Shown one piece after another: positions 8,207-18,200 of a DNA stretch of 64,000 nt. Position 1 is the stretch's first letter, and the number at the start of each line of letters is the position of its first letter. Position numbers and translations under genes: made by a program. Source of the stretch: an uncultured Dysgonomonas sp. (GTDB lineage Bacteria > Bacteroidota > Bacteroidia > Bacteroidales > Dysgonomonadaceae); the NCBI GenBank assembly GCA_937995835.1, contig CALKIV010000081.1:57394-121393 (forward strand), read 5' to 3'. Below the pieces are notes generated by a model. That model saw nothing but the letters and a program-made list of their open reading frames with translations. It had not been told where the DNA came from and made no database searches.

Positions 8207-10938
8207 TAAGGATTAGTTCTGTTTTCGGCAGATAGATCCAAATCGATTTCGGGTAAATATTCTAATAGTAGATTGTAAAGGTCTGGGTCGTAGGTTTTCA
8301 ACTTAGAACGGGTGTCTATTGAGTTGTGCACTCCATTAGGCTGGGCGGAATACTTATTGCAATCGAAAAAAGATTGTACGCCTTCGGCAAAATATTCTTC
8401 TTTGTTGCTCACGGCATAAGTATCTTTCCATAAGTTTTTGGCAATGGCTTGCTGTCTTAAGGCTTCGAGCCTGTTGTCAAAGTCAGGTTCGACACTCAAT
8501 ATGCCTACCATATGGAAGATATGAGCAAACTCGTGAACCATAATACTCTCTCCTTTATATCTGTCGCTTGACAAACCTATGACATTTTCTTCGCCACAAC
8601 TTGCACTGAAGTCGTGTTCGGGAGAACCTCCAAAGCCACGTGCACGCTTGTTCCAAAAGGCGATGTTTTCAGGCGTATCGCAAATGTGTGCATATTCTGG
8701 TATATCGCACACCTCTTCGTGCTCTCCAATTATCATCATTTTGCATCCTTTGACTTTCATTGCATTTTTTATATCCTCTCGTTTTGATAAAATTTGACTA
8801 ATCACTTTGCCTGCTCTTACCAGAGCCTCATCTCTCACCTTGTTGGACGAAACAATTGGTAAACCGTCGGCATCAATATATTTTTTATAAAAAGGGAATA
8901 GTCCCAATGATTTTGGTACTGTGGTTGGTTGTATTTCCACCGTCTCCAAATCGGCTTGAATGCAGATGGCAAATCCTCCTCCTGATGCCAAATGTATTGG
9001 CAGTGAAGTTGATTTATTTATCTGGATCACTTCTCTTTTATAGTCACTAGCTTGTTTTTCTGCATTTATACCATCTCTGAAGATTGTGGCTTGATATTGT
9101 TTTCCCTCTTCGAGGAAAGAAAAATCGACGGTCAGATCTCGTGCAGTCCAATTGGTAAGACCACCGATATACCAGTTTTGATCTTTGCGTCTAGCCGTAA
9201 CAATATACTCACCCATTTCTCCACTTAATATTCTTGTCTCGTCTATGTCTACGGGGATTGAGGCAAGAAATAAGGTGTAATCAATTTCTTTTTCGTAGCG
9301 TGTAGGAGAGTCGCAGAGCATTGTAAATGGTGAGTCGTAGACAATGTATGTGGCTAGTTGGTGGCAACGTGTACCTTGGCTCATGGGGTTATAGTAGATA
9401 GGCTGATAGTCTTTCTGTGTTGCATTGAGCATGGCTCCAGGTGTGTAGTCCACTGGTCCAGCCATCATGCGTATGAATGGAAATGTAACATCGTATTGGG
9501 GCATATCTTTGTCAGGCGCACTCCATTTTGCTTCTTCCATGCCAAACAAGCCTTCGAAGTTGAGGATGTTGGGGTAAGTACGGTTGATACCCGTAGGCTT
9601 GTAGATACCATGCAGATCTAAGATCAACTGATGGCGAGCAGTGGCATCAGCAATTCGATAGGTCATTTCCACTGCTTTTTGGTCGTCTCGATCTAAGAAA
9701 TCGACCTTAAAGCCTTTTATTCCCATTTCAGAATAATGTTTGCAGATTTTCTCCAAGTTTTCGTCAAGCACATTAAACACCGTCCAAAGAATCAAATCTA
9801 CATTTTTGTTTTTGGCATAAGCTATAAGTTCGGGGAGATTGAGTTCGGGAACAACAGTCATCATATCTCCCGATTGGGGATCGTACCATCCTTCGTCTAG
9901 AATAACATATTCTAATCCATATCTGGCAGCAAAATCGATGTAGTGCTTGTAGGTTTGCATATTGATTCCTGCTTCGAAATCAACTCCATAGAGTCCCCAA
10001 TTGTTCCACCATTCCCATGCTGATTTTCCTGATTTGATCCACGAATAATTGCCTATTCTATTAGGTGACGCTAGAGCATAAACAAGATTGTTTACGGGCA
10101 TTTCTGTGTCTTTTTCGGAGATGGCTAACACTCGCCACGGATAGGTTCTGTTTCCTTTTGTTTTGGCAATATAAGGTGAATGCTCCTTGACATATTCTTG
10201 ATGCCTCCAAGGATGATAGTCGATGGCAGAAGGATAGGGTGCAAAAACAGCCTTTAGAGAGTTAGAGCTTTTTTGGGCTTGTACGAACATACCTGGGTAT
10301 GACTCAAGGTCGGATTCGAGTATTGTGATTTTTTTACCATTCTCTAAGGCAATGGTAGCAGGAAGAAAAGCCAATGTGGTATCTGCCTCAGATAGAAGTG
10401 TGGCTTTGTATATATTTTGAAAAGCCATTGCGAAAGGCTCTTTTTGGTTGGTAGAATGCGATAGGTAAGTCGTATAATCTTTGGCGAAATTGAATTCGGC
10501 TATCTCATTCTTGATCTCAAGGTCTTTTCTAGACGTGGTGTAAAACTGATATGCCACACCTTCGTCGTATGCTCGAAAGATGATTCCGTAGTCTCCCTTG
10601 AGTTTGATATCTAGCTGGTTGTATGTGATAGAGAAGGACTGTGTACGATAGAAAGGGGATACAATGTGCTCATTCTCGAACGTTGTTTTTTTAGATAATA
10701 TCTTGGGCTGCACGCCTAAGATGATGTTATCAGATAGTTCTAGTGCTATACGAGAGTTGTCAAGTATTTTTTCTTCCAGATGCCATACAGAATAGCAAAT
10801 CTCTTGGTCTGCTGTTATCCTGATTTCTAGTTTATTGTTTGGAGACTTTAAACTAAAGGAATTTGCAGCAAAGCTTCTGGTAGAGCATAGCTGAATTAGG
10901 CTAAAAATGATAATGAGATAGAAACCACTTTTTTTCAT
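8206..10938 (-). CDS. GH97 glycoside hydrolase fused to a C-terminal HExxH metallopeptidase-like domain
   Basis: The protein has 910 residues and a signal peptide (MKKSGFYLIIIFSLIQL...). Residues about 25-650 are a complete GH97: N-terminal beta-sandwich, TIM barrel and C-terminal domain. D413 in FKVDFLDRDDQ and E468 in GMEEAKW sit at the positions and spacing of the nucleophile and acid/base of retaining GH97 enzymes (BT1871: D415, E470). This favours alpha-galactosidase or beta-L-arabinopyranosidase over SusB-type inverting alpha-glucosidase. Residues about 655-900 form a separate domain with MVHEFAHIFH (H802, E803, H806) and a downstream KEEYFAEGVQSFF helix. E848 or E852 there could be the third zinc ligand, as in gluzincins. 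A typical GH97 ends near 650-700 residues, so this is a true fusion. Peptidase activity is inferred, not shown. Confidence 0.85.
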   Translation of the reverse strand: MKKSGFYLIIIFSLIQLCSTRSFAANSFSLKSPNNKLEIRITADQEICYSVWHLEEKILDNSRIALELSDNIILGVQPKILSKKTTFENEHIVSPFYRTQSFSITYNQLDIKLKGDYGIIFRAYDEGVAYQFYTTSRKDLEIKNEIAEFNFAKDYTTYLSHSTNQKEPFAMAFQNIYKATLLSEADTTLAFLPATIALENGKKITILESDLESYPGMFVQAQKSSNSLKAVFAPYPSAIDYHPWRHQEYVKEHSPYIAKTKGNRTYPWRVLAISEKDTEMPVNNLVYALASPNRIGNYSWIKSGKSAWEWWNNWGLYGVDFEAGINMQTYKHYIDFAARYGLEYVILDEGWYDPQSGDMMTVVPELNLPELIAYAKNKNVDLILWTVFNVLDENLEKICKHYSEMGIKGFKVDFLDRDDQKAVEMTYRIADATARHQLILDLHGIYKPTGINRTYPNILNFEGLFGMEEAKWSAPDKDMPQYDVTFPFIRMMAGPVDYTPGAMLNATQKDYQPIYYNPMSQGTRCHQLATYIVYDSPFTMLCDSPTRYEKEIDYTLFLASIPVDIDETRILSGEMGEYIVTARRKDQNWYIGGLTNWTARDLTVDFSFLEEGKQYQATIFRDGINAEKQASDYKREVIQINKSTSLPIHLASGGGFAICIQADLETVEIQPTTVPKSLGLFPFYKKYIDADGLPIVSSNKVRDEALVRAGKVISQILSKREDIKNAMKVKGCKMMIIGEHEEVCDIPEYAHICDTPENIAFWNKRARGFGGSPEHDFSASCGEENVIGLSSDRYKGESIMVHEFAHIFHMVGILSVEPDFDNRLEALRQQAIAKNLWKDTYAVSNKEEYFAEGVQSFFDCNKYSAQPNGVHNSIDTRSKLKTYDPDLYNLLLEYLPEIDLDLSAENRTNP

Positions 10939-10974
10939 GTTTTCAGTAGGTAAAATTAGATAAAGATAAAAAAT

Positions 10975-11022
10975 GAATAGTGCCCGTTTCCCTATATCGT
11001 TGCTGGCATTAGGACACTATTC
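10975..11022 (-). terminator. Terminator-like hairpin inside the GH127-GH97 gap
   Basis: In the 98-base gap between the GH127 stop and the GH97 start, the minus strand can form an 11-bp stem: GAATAGTGTCC with GGGCACTATTC, one G-U pair and a 26-base loop. It is followed by ATTTTTTATC. It may reduce or end transcription before GH97, or protect the upstream transcript's 3' end. Confidence 0.55.
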
Positions 11023-11036
11023 TCAAATTTAGAAAT

Positions 11037-13511
11037 TTAATATACTTTCCACTCAATTACTCCACCCGAATAGCCTTTGCGTCCTACATCTACAATTTGA
11101 GGACCTTTTTCTTCCTCTTGCTTATCTGTTTGTGGGCGTTGCAATTGTACTACCATCTTTAGTTCGCTAGTTGTGATAGGATCAAAAGATACTTTATTAT
11201 ACTTGTCAAGTTCTGTTCCATAAGGGAGATTGTTTTTCACTTCTTTCCACGTGTTTCCATCTTTGTAGAGCAGTTTCCACGATTCTGGTGCTTTATAGAT
11301 TACATCATAATGATCGAATGCTAACCAATATACCTCCACGGCTGATATCTTTTCGGGTCTATCGAACTTATAGCCTATCGACTCTTCTGTGCCTGCCTTC
11401 AACCACCAGTAGTGGTATGGGGTGTTGATATCATCAGACGATTTTGGTTCAAACTGGTCATTGAATCCCCATCCATCTACTTGATGTGCTTTGGAGGCAA
11501 TCGTTGGTTCTGGTTTCACTATTGCATAATCGGATGATTCGGGTGTCCAAACGACCAACTGATGTACTCCTCTATTGTTCCAAGTGCTGTATGGTATGGC
11601 TTTGAATGTCATTGGCTTTTCTGTCACTTCCTTTGTTACTGCATCTCGAACCACACGATAGGCATCGCCCTCTAGTGTGACCACTCCATTGAGCAAATCT
11701 TTTTCGTATTTAGATTCTATTTTGGATGTACGAGGTATAACAATGTCAAATACATATTCCTCTGTTTGATCTAAGCCCTCTAGTGCATAGAGGATAGGTC
11801 CTCTTTCCATTGACAATAAGCCCTTGTCATATTTGACCTCTGCATGTGCTTGAGTCCTCTTGACTGGCATATCCATTGTAAGCTTTACGATATCGCCTTC
11901 TTTCCACTCTTGCTCAAGGACAGCATAGCCACCTCTTCTTTTTCCATTCACTTCTTTTCCGTTGACAGTTAACTTTATATCACTCGTGTTTTGCCCAATG
12001 TAATGATATAAGTCGGTGGATACAGGCTCTCCCTTTGCCCATCCCGGAATACGTACCAATAGGGTGAATTTGCCTACTTGCGACGGATTGACTTTGATTT
12101 CTACATTGCCATCCCACGGATAATTTGTCTTTTGGATCAGTTCTACTTCTTTGTCTGCCAATTTGATTTTAGAGTTTCCTTCTACAAATAGGTTTACATA
12201 AACATCATTTTTGTTGACGGCATACGCATATCCAGGTATTGAAGCCATAAAGCGAGTAACATTGCCCGGACAACAAGCACAGCCAAACCATTCAGAACGG
12301 TTGTGCCCACCATCAGAAGCCAAAGGATTGGCATAGAAAAAACGATCGCCACTTAGCGATACTCCTGCCGTTACTCCATTGTATAGGGTTCTCTCTAGGA
12401 TGTCAACATATTTTGAATCTCCTGTGGCCAAAAACATGCGATGATTCCAGTATACATTGGCAATAGAGGCACATGTTTCGCAATAGTTGTTAAAGTTGTT
12501 TAGTTCATAATTTGGACCAAAGCCTTCGCCTTGAGCACGAGAGCCAATGCCTCCGTTGATGTATAGCTTTTTGCTTGCCATATTGTCCCAAACACGATCT
12601 ACGGCTGCAAATAGTTTTTCATCGCCTTGCAGTGCTGCAACGTCTGTGACTCCTGAATAGAAGTATCCTGCACGGACTGCATGCCCAACGATTTCGTCTT
12701 GTTCCAACACTGGTTTGTGATCTTGACTATAGATTCCAGGTTTTCGTCCGTTAGAGAGTCGTCCTGCCTCGTCTACAAAGTAGCGAGCTTGGTTTAGATA
12801 CTTTTCGTCGCCCGTCACATGGTATAATTTGACTAATGCCATTTCGATGATTGGATGTCCTGATGGATATTTGATCTGATCGTCTCCCAACCCAAATACT
12901 TGACATACTAGATCTGCATTTTTGATTGCAACATCTAGTAGTGAACGCTTTTTGGTTGCCTTGTAGTGTGCCACAGCAGCTTCGTATAGGTGACCACAGT
13001 TGTAGAGTTCGTGACTGTTGACCTTCTCCCAACGAGAATTGCCCCACCAACCAGAGAGACGCTCACACTTGTTTGTTACGCAGGTGGTTAGGTATCCATC
13101 AGGCTCTTGTGCTGCGGCAATTAATGTTATTACGCTGTCGAGATATGCATCTAACTTGGGGTCGTATTTTACTGCCAGAGAGTAAGATGCACCCTCGATG
13201 ATTTTGTAGGGGTCGGTGTCGTCGAACGAAAAATCACCTTGATGCTCTCCTTTTATCAAGCCTCCAGCAAGGGCAAAGTTGTCGAATCGACCGTTGATTT
13301 CGCATTGGTGAAAGGCTGATGGAATAGATACTGTTCGATTGATTTCCATTCTTGGCAACCAAAATTGATCTGTGAAGTGTACATCTGTAAATGGCACTTC
13401 TTTTATTTCTCCCAATTTAACGCCCGGTGGCTCGTTTGTTATCGTATTACAACTGCCAAAAGTAATGATGGCAGTGAGTAATAATGTCGAGTTTCTTAAT
13501 TTCTTAATCAT
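11037..13511 (-). CDS. GH127/GH146-type beta-L-arabinofuranosidase family lipoprotein
   Basis: The protein has 824 residues with a lipoprotein signal ending in FGSC (Cys21), so it is likely membrane-anchored, unlike its paralogue at 3635-6073. The GH127 barrel begins near VHFTDQFWLPRMEI. Catalytic-site residues are conserved: E329 in GEGFG, E345 and C347 in CETC (344-347), C413-C414 in GCACCPG. A C-terminal beta-sandwich (about 700-824) follows. The two enzymes share nearly the same motif order and spacing and probably arose by duplication within the locus. The gene lies 23 bases downstream of the HExxH lipoprotein gene, so they are co-transcribed. Family members cleave beta-L-arabinofuranosides; specificity is not readable here. 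Confidence 0.88.
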   Translation of the reverse strand: MIKKLRNSTLLLTAIITFGSCNTITNEPPGVKLGEIKEVPFTDVHFTDQFWLPRMEINRTVSIPSAFHQCEINGRFDNFALAGGLIKGEHQGDFSFDDTDPYKIIEGASYSLAVKYDPKLDAYLDSVITLIAAAQEPDGYLTTCVTNKCERLSGWWGNSRWEKVNSHELYNCGHLYEAAVAHYKATKKRSLLDVAIKNADLVCQVFGLGDDQIKYPSGHPIIEMALVKLYHVTGDEKYLNQARYFVDEAGRLSNGRKPGIYSQDHKPVLEQDEIVGHAVRAGYFYSGVTDVAALQGDEKLFAAVDRVWDNMASKKLYINGGIGSRAQGEGFGPNYELNNFNNYCETCASIANVYWNHRMFLATGDSKYVDILERTLYNGVTAGVSLSGDRFFYANPLASDGGHNRSEWFGCACCPGNVTRFMASIPGYAYAVNKNDVYVNLFVEGNSKIKLADKEVELIQKTNYPWDGNVEIKVNPSQVGKFTLLVRIPGWAKGEPVSTDLYHYIGQNTSDIKLTVNGKEVNGKRRGGYAVLEQEWKEGDIVKLTMDMPVKRTQAHAEVKYDKGLLSMERGPILYALEGLDQTEEYVFDIVIPRTSKIESKYEKDLLNGVVTLEGDAYRVVRDAVTKEVTEKPMTFKAIPYSTWNNRGVHQLVVWTPESSDYAIVKPEPTIASKAHQVDGWGFNDQFEPKSSDDINTPYHYWWLKAGTEESIGYKFDRPEKISAVEVYWLAFDHYDVIYKAPESWKLLYKDGNTWKEVKNNLPYGTELDKYNKVSFDPITTSELKMVVQLQRPQTDKQEEEKGPQIVDVGRKGYSGGVIEWKVY

Positions 13512-13534
13512 ATCGTATTACTTGTATTATAAAT

Positions 13535-14911
13535 TTATTTAAGGATTGAATGGTGTAAGGATGTGCCTGTAAGTTTTATTTGATATGGCCATTGCTCATC
13601 ATTGTTGGCATCACCATCCCAAAGGTGCTCCCAATGCTCGGTGGGTGCTCCACTGACCACGAGCCAAAGGTGCGATGTATGTTCAGGAACTGTAAACTTA
13701 ACCGTTCCTTCTGCCTCCGAATATTTGTCGCTATATACTCGTTCTCCATCTATTGTCATTGCCACAAAGCCATATCTCCATCCTGCTTTATCTTTGTTGA
13801 CAGATCTATATCCTTTGGCGTTTGTTATTCCTTTAAAGTCTAAGGTTATTTCGGTTTCGGAGGAAGGAACATTCAGTTGAATGCCGTTGTATCCATAGTT
13901 TTGTGGACATCGCTCTTCTGCTATCTGATACCAACCATTGCCAATGGAAGTAAAAGCAGAGGTGTGTTGATTGGCATATGGTTTTGATACTTCTCTGATA
14001 CGATCCAGATCCCATGTGATGAATTTGAGATAGGCATCTAGCATTTCGTCGTTGAAGGTTTTTTGATCTATGCCAGTCATGCGTTTGTAGGCTATCACTG
14101 CATCTTCTCCTTCCTTGGCTTCGCGCCATAGTTTTCCGATGAAATCGATTCCATGCTTGTGTGCCCAATATTCGAATACGTGGGGCGAACTGTAACAGTT
14201 GTCTTCGTGCATAAAAGCCTTGTGAGTGGTGTTCATATAGGATACGAGGTGATAATTTTCGAATACAATCCACTCTGGATAATATTGCCAAAGCATATAT
14301 TGTGAAGTCATTTCGAAAATTGTTTGACCACGCCCTCCCTCAGGATTGGTAGAGAAACCCCAATTGCCATCGCCTGACACCATATATTGGAAGGCATGCC
14401 CAAGTTCGTGTGCTAGAGCCCCGTATGGCTTGTGTTGCACTCTGTTGGGAGACAGCCATATAGCTCCTATCTTTTTTTCGCTACCTCCTCCATACACTGT
14501 GCCGTCTTCGTTGTGGTAGAGGTAGATATTCATTCTGTATCGGTCTGTCAACGAGTTGCCTTGTTGCACAAACTTCAAGTCATCGCGATAGAATGCATAA
14601 ATCTTTTCGCACTCTTGCATCAGATCTGTCAACGGCACTCGAAACTTAGGGTCAACCGTTGAGGTAGGATCATCACCAAAATCTGGTTCCCAAAACACAA
14701 CCAAGTTATCAGTTTCTATCATTCGGTCGAAACTGAATTGAGCATTTGGATCTGTATAGTTATTTTTCTCTGCAACGTTCCATACCTCTTGTGGCAGATA
14801 TGTCTCTTTTGCTGTCTCCTTTTTGGATGATTCCTTACATGCTGATAGGCATACAAAGAGAGTGAATGCAAAAACAAAGACTTGCTTTATGGGGTTTATT
14901 AATGTATTCAT
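13535..14911 (-). CDS. HExxH-containing lipoprotein, putative secreted metallopeptidase (DUF6055-like)
   Basis: The protein has 458 residues from ATG 14911. The frame is open further upstream to a TTG at 15064, but the residues added there precede the lipoprotein signal (LSAC, Cys25) and are not credible. Residues about 60-330 carry a zincin-like signature ALAHELGHAFQYM (H168, E169, H172). The Glu in TIFEMTSQY (E200) is a candidate third ligand, and KHGIDFIGKLWREA follows. The rest (about 335-458) is a beta-rich domain ending near EHWEHLWDGDANNDEQWPY. It resembles the family I know as DUF6055; no substrate is known to me. A clear homologue is at 36938-38962, where the same modules are followed by a DUF4859-like domain. 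It is the first gene of the leftward operon, divergent from the hybrid regulator. Confidence 0.75.
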   Translation of the reverse strand: MNTLINPIKQVFVFAFTLFVCLSACKESSKKETAKETYLPQEVWNVAEKNNYTDPNAQFSFDRMIETDNLVVFWEPDFGDDPTSTVDPKFRVPLTDLMQECEKIYAFYRDDLKFVQQGNSLTDRYRMNIYLYHNEDGTVYGGGSEKKIGAIWLSPNRVQHKPYGALAHELGHAFQYMVSGDGNWGFSTNPEGGRGQTIFEMTSQYMLWQYYPEWIVFENYHLVSYMNTTHKAFMHEDNCYSSPHVFEYWAHKHGIDFIGKLWREAKEGEDAVIAYKRMTGIDQKTFNDEMLDAYLKFITWDLDRIREVSKPYANQHTSAFTSIGNGWYQIAEERCPQNYGYNGIQLNVPSSETEITLDFKGITNAKGYRSVNKDKAGWRYGFVAMTIDGERVYSDKYSEAEGTVKFTVPEHTSHLWLVVSGAPTEHWEHLWDGDANNDEQWPYQIKLTGTSLHHSILK

Positions 14912-15220
14912 AATTTTATAATATAGATTTAGCAAAAGATCACCAATGCCTGTGTCTGACTTGTGTATTGTCAAGTGCAACAGCTTTTTTCTCATTTGTA
15001 AAGGTCGATAATAAAAGAAATAGGCGATGCAAAAAAAATCCAGATCTATGCAACTATTATCCAATGAGGTGTGAATGCATTGCTAGTGTGTTTTGGTAGA
15101 ATGTTTTTAGAATCAGAGGATTATTGAGGATGTATATTTTTGTGCTATCCTTTTTGTATTTTTATGCTACTAGAGATCTGATAAAAAATACTGATCTTTG
15201 CTTTATAAAACCGTTAACCT
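14912..15220 (+). other. Divergent regulatory region between the HExxH lipoprotein and the hybrid regulator
   Basis: This 309-base gap must hold both promoters. A shared element, TGATCTTTGC (15192-15201, plus) and TGATCTTTTGC (14932-14942, minus), lies about 20 bases before each start codon. It partly resembles the Bacteroidetes -7 box but is not an exact TAnnTTTG. No gene is visible. Confidence 0.4.
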
Positions 15221-18200
15221 ATGAAAATATCCGTGAGTAAAGCATTTTCTTTAATCTTGTTTGGTATCTTTTTTTTGTTGTCTCCGTTGCATAGCATCGA
15301 CCTAAATTTTAAATATTATCTTGTTGAAGATGGTTTGTCATCCAATACCATATTTGATATCATACAGGACTCTGAAGGGCGTATGTGGTTTGCTACCGAA
15401 AACGGACTAAATCAGTTCAATGGTTATGAGTTTAAAAGTTTTAGAAATATACCCCGAGACACCACTTCTATAATAAATAACTATGTATATGTGCTGTTCG
15501 AAGATGTAGACAAAAATCTATGGATAGGGACAGAGAGAGGAGTGTGTACTTATAATTTGAAAGAAAAAACTTTCAGACGATTCAGTTTGCAGACAAAGGA
15601 TGGCATATCAATAACTGACAGAATACAAAAGATTTTTGCAGACGAAAATGGGCAGATATACATCAGTGCAGCCCGTCAGGGAGTTTTTGTCCTTAGCAAA
15701 GATGGGGTGTTGAGCCAATATTTATTTGAAGATGAAAAACTGCCAAACATAGACCCTATATGGGTTAACTGTATGTATAGAGACAAAGAAAAAACAATCT
15801 GGGTATCGGTGAATAATACGCATCACCAGATATACAAATTAGATAATGTGAGTGGACAATTTGTACCTGCATTTCCTCATCTTGACAAAGAAAAGCTGCA
15901 AAGCTTGGCATCGCATGCAATGCACGAAGATGTGTTTGGGACTTTGTGGTTCGGCTCATGGACACATGGACTTTTTTCGATTGACAAAAAGACTGGAATC
16001 AAAGGAAGATATTTACATACAGAAGGTGTAGATAAAATTATGCAGATTCATTCGATAACAGAGTTCCAACCTGGCACGCTCCTCATAGGTTCTAACGATG
16101 GCTTGACTTCTTTCACCGTTTCTCCTACTATTGGTAATAAATTGGAGTCACATATGAAAGAACCACAAATATCCAACCGTTTTGTTTATCCAATATATAA
16201 AGACAAAGAAGGTGGACTATGGATAGGAACATATTATGGAGGAATAAATTATGCTTCTCCCAATAGAAACTATTTTACGAGTTATGTTCACGATAAATAT
16301 GAGAACTCTATCAATGGCAATGTTGTGAGTTGTTTTGCAGAGGATCGATCGGGCAATTTGTGGATCGGGACTGATGACGGTGGACTCAATTATTTTAATG
16401 TCAAAGCCGAAAAGTTTGAGAACTTCAAACCTGATAAAAGCACAAATAGCCTTTCGCACCACAATATTCATGCTTTGTGCGTCGATGATGATAAACTTTG
16501 GATAGGTACTTATACAGGTGGGCTCAATGTGATGGATCTTAATACTCGCAGATTTAAACATTATTTTAGTGCCGAGTCGGACTCTACATCTTTGTTTAGC
16601 AATAGTATATATGCCATTCTGAAAGATTCGCACAAAAATATATGGGTAGGAACTACTTCGGGCATCAATATCTACGACAGAGCGAATGATGATTTTATCA
16701 GAATCAAGTATAGCGATGAAATGATAGTAGATATCTTAGAAGCTGATAAACGTATTTGGTTTGCAACCATTGGTCATGGTCTCTATACCTATGATTTGGA
16801 AACGAGGGAGTGGAAAAACTACAGATTTGATGCTAGTGATCTTTCTTCATTGATAAGCGACAATGTTACTTGTTTGCATGTAGACGAGCACGATAATCTT
16901 TGGTTAGGAACAAACAGTGGATTGTGCAAATATGACAAAGAGAAAGATGCATTTGTGTCGATCTTGGCAAATCTTCAGAGCAATTTTATTAGCAATATAT
17001 TTTCAGACTATGGATATCTGTGGATTGCTACTACCAGTGGCTTGGTTAGATATGAACCTGATTTTGGAAAAACGATTCATTACACAAAAGGAGATGGGCT
17101 ATTGAGCGATCATTTCACCATGAAATCTGGAATCAGAACATCTGTCGGACGGATTTATCTTGGCACTGCCACAGGTTTCAATGCCTTTTATCCCAGACAA
17201 ATAGCAGAAAATAACTATTTGCCTCAAATAGAGATATCAGACTTCCAACTGTCTTATAGTAAGGCTGATATGGCAGAGTATATGATACCTCAGCAAGGAG
17301 GTGAAAAGGTATTGACTTTGCCCCATAATAAAAATTCGTTTAGTTTTGAGTATACAGCGTTGAGCTATTTCGCTCCCGAAAAAAACGAATACGCATTTTA
17401 TCTCGAAGGCTTTGACCAATCGTGGAACTATGTGGGCAATGTGCGCCGTGCAACGTATACCAATCTTTCGCCAGGAGAATATATTTTCAGAGTAAAGGCA
17501 AGCAATAATGATGGCATCTGGAATGATACGGGGCTGGCTTTGAAGATAAAAATAAAGTCGCCGATTTGGTGGAACTCTTGGTCTATTTTAGTTTATTTCA
17601 TCATCATCCTATTGATACTATTCAGGGTGTTGAAGTATTGGAGAGACAGAGAAGAGAAGAAGCATCAAGATGAAATCGACAAAATAAAAATAGAGCAAGA
17701 AAAAGAATCGTATAACTCGAAAATAAACTTCTTTACGACCATTGCTCACGAAATACGAACTCCAGTTAGCCTTATCATTGGTCCTTTGGAGCAGATTAGA
17801 AAAAAAGAAGAAAACCTTCCCGATCGAATGGTCAAAGAGTTGAAAACGATCGATCATAACAGCCAGCGTCTGCTGACCTTGGTCAATCAGTTGTTGGACT
17901 TCAGAAAAATAGAAAGAGAGAGTATACGAATCTCGTTGACCAGAGAAAATGTTTATGAATTTCTGTTAGGAATATACGAACGATTTCATTCTTTTATCGA
18001 AAATAAAGATCTGAAATTTATATATACTTTCGACACAACAGACTTTTATGCAGCAATAGATACTGACAATTTGACGAAGGTGATTAGTAATCTTTTGAGC
18101 AATGCATCAAAATATTCAAGAGACTATATCGAACTGAATCTTTGGACTGACAGAGAGGGGGGTGTATTCAAAATTTCGGTAAAAGATAATGGATCGGGGA

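Noticed and set aside
14912..15064. N-terminal extension of the HExxH lipoprotein from a TTG at 15064
   Set aside because: The lipoprotein signal begins at ATG 14911; the added residues precede it and come from a non-ATG start inside the promoter region.
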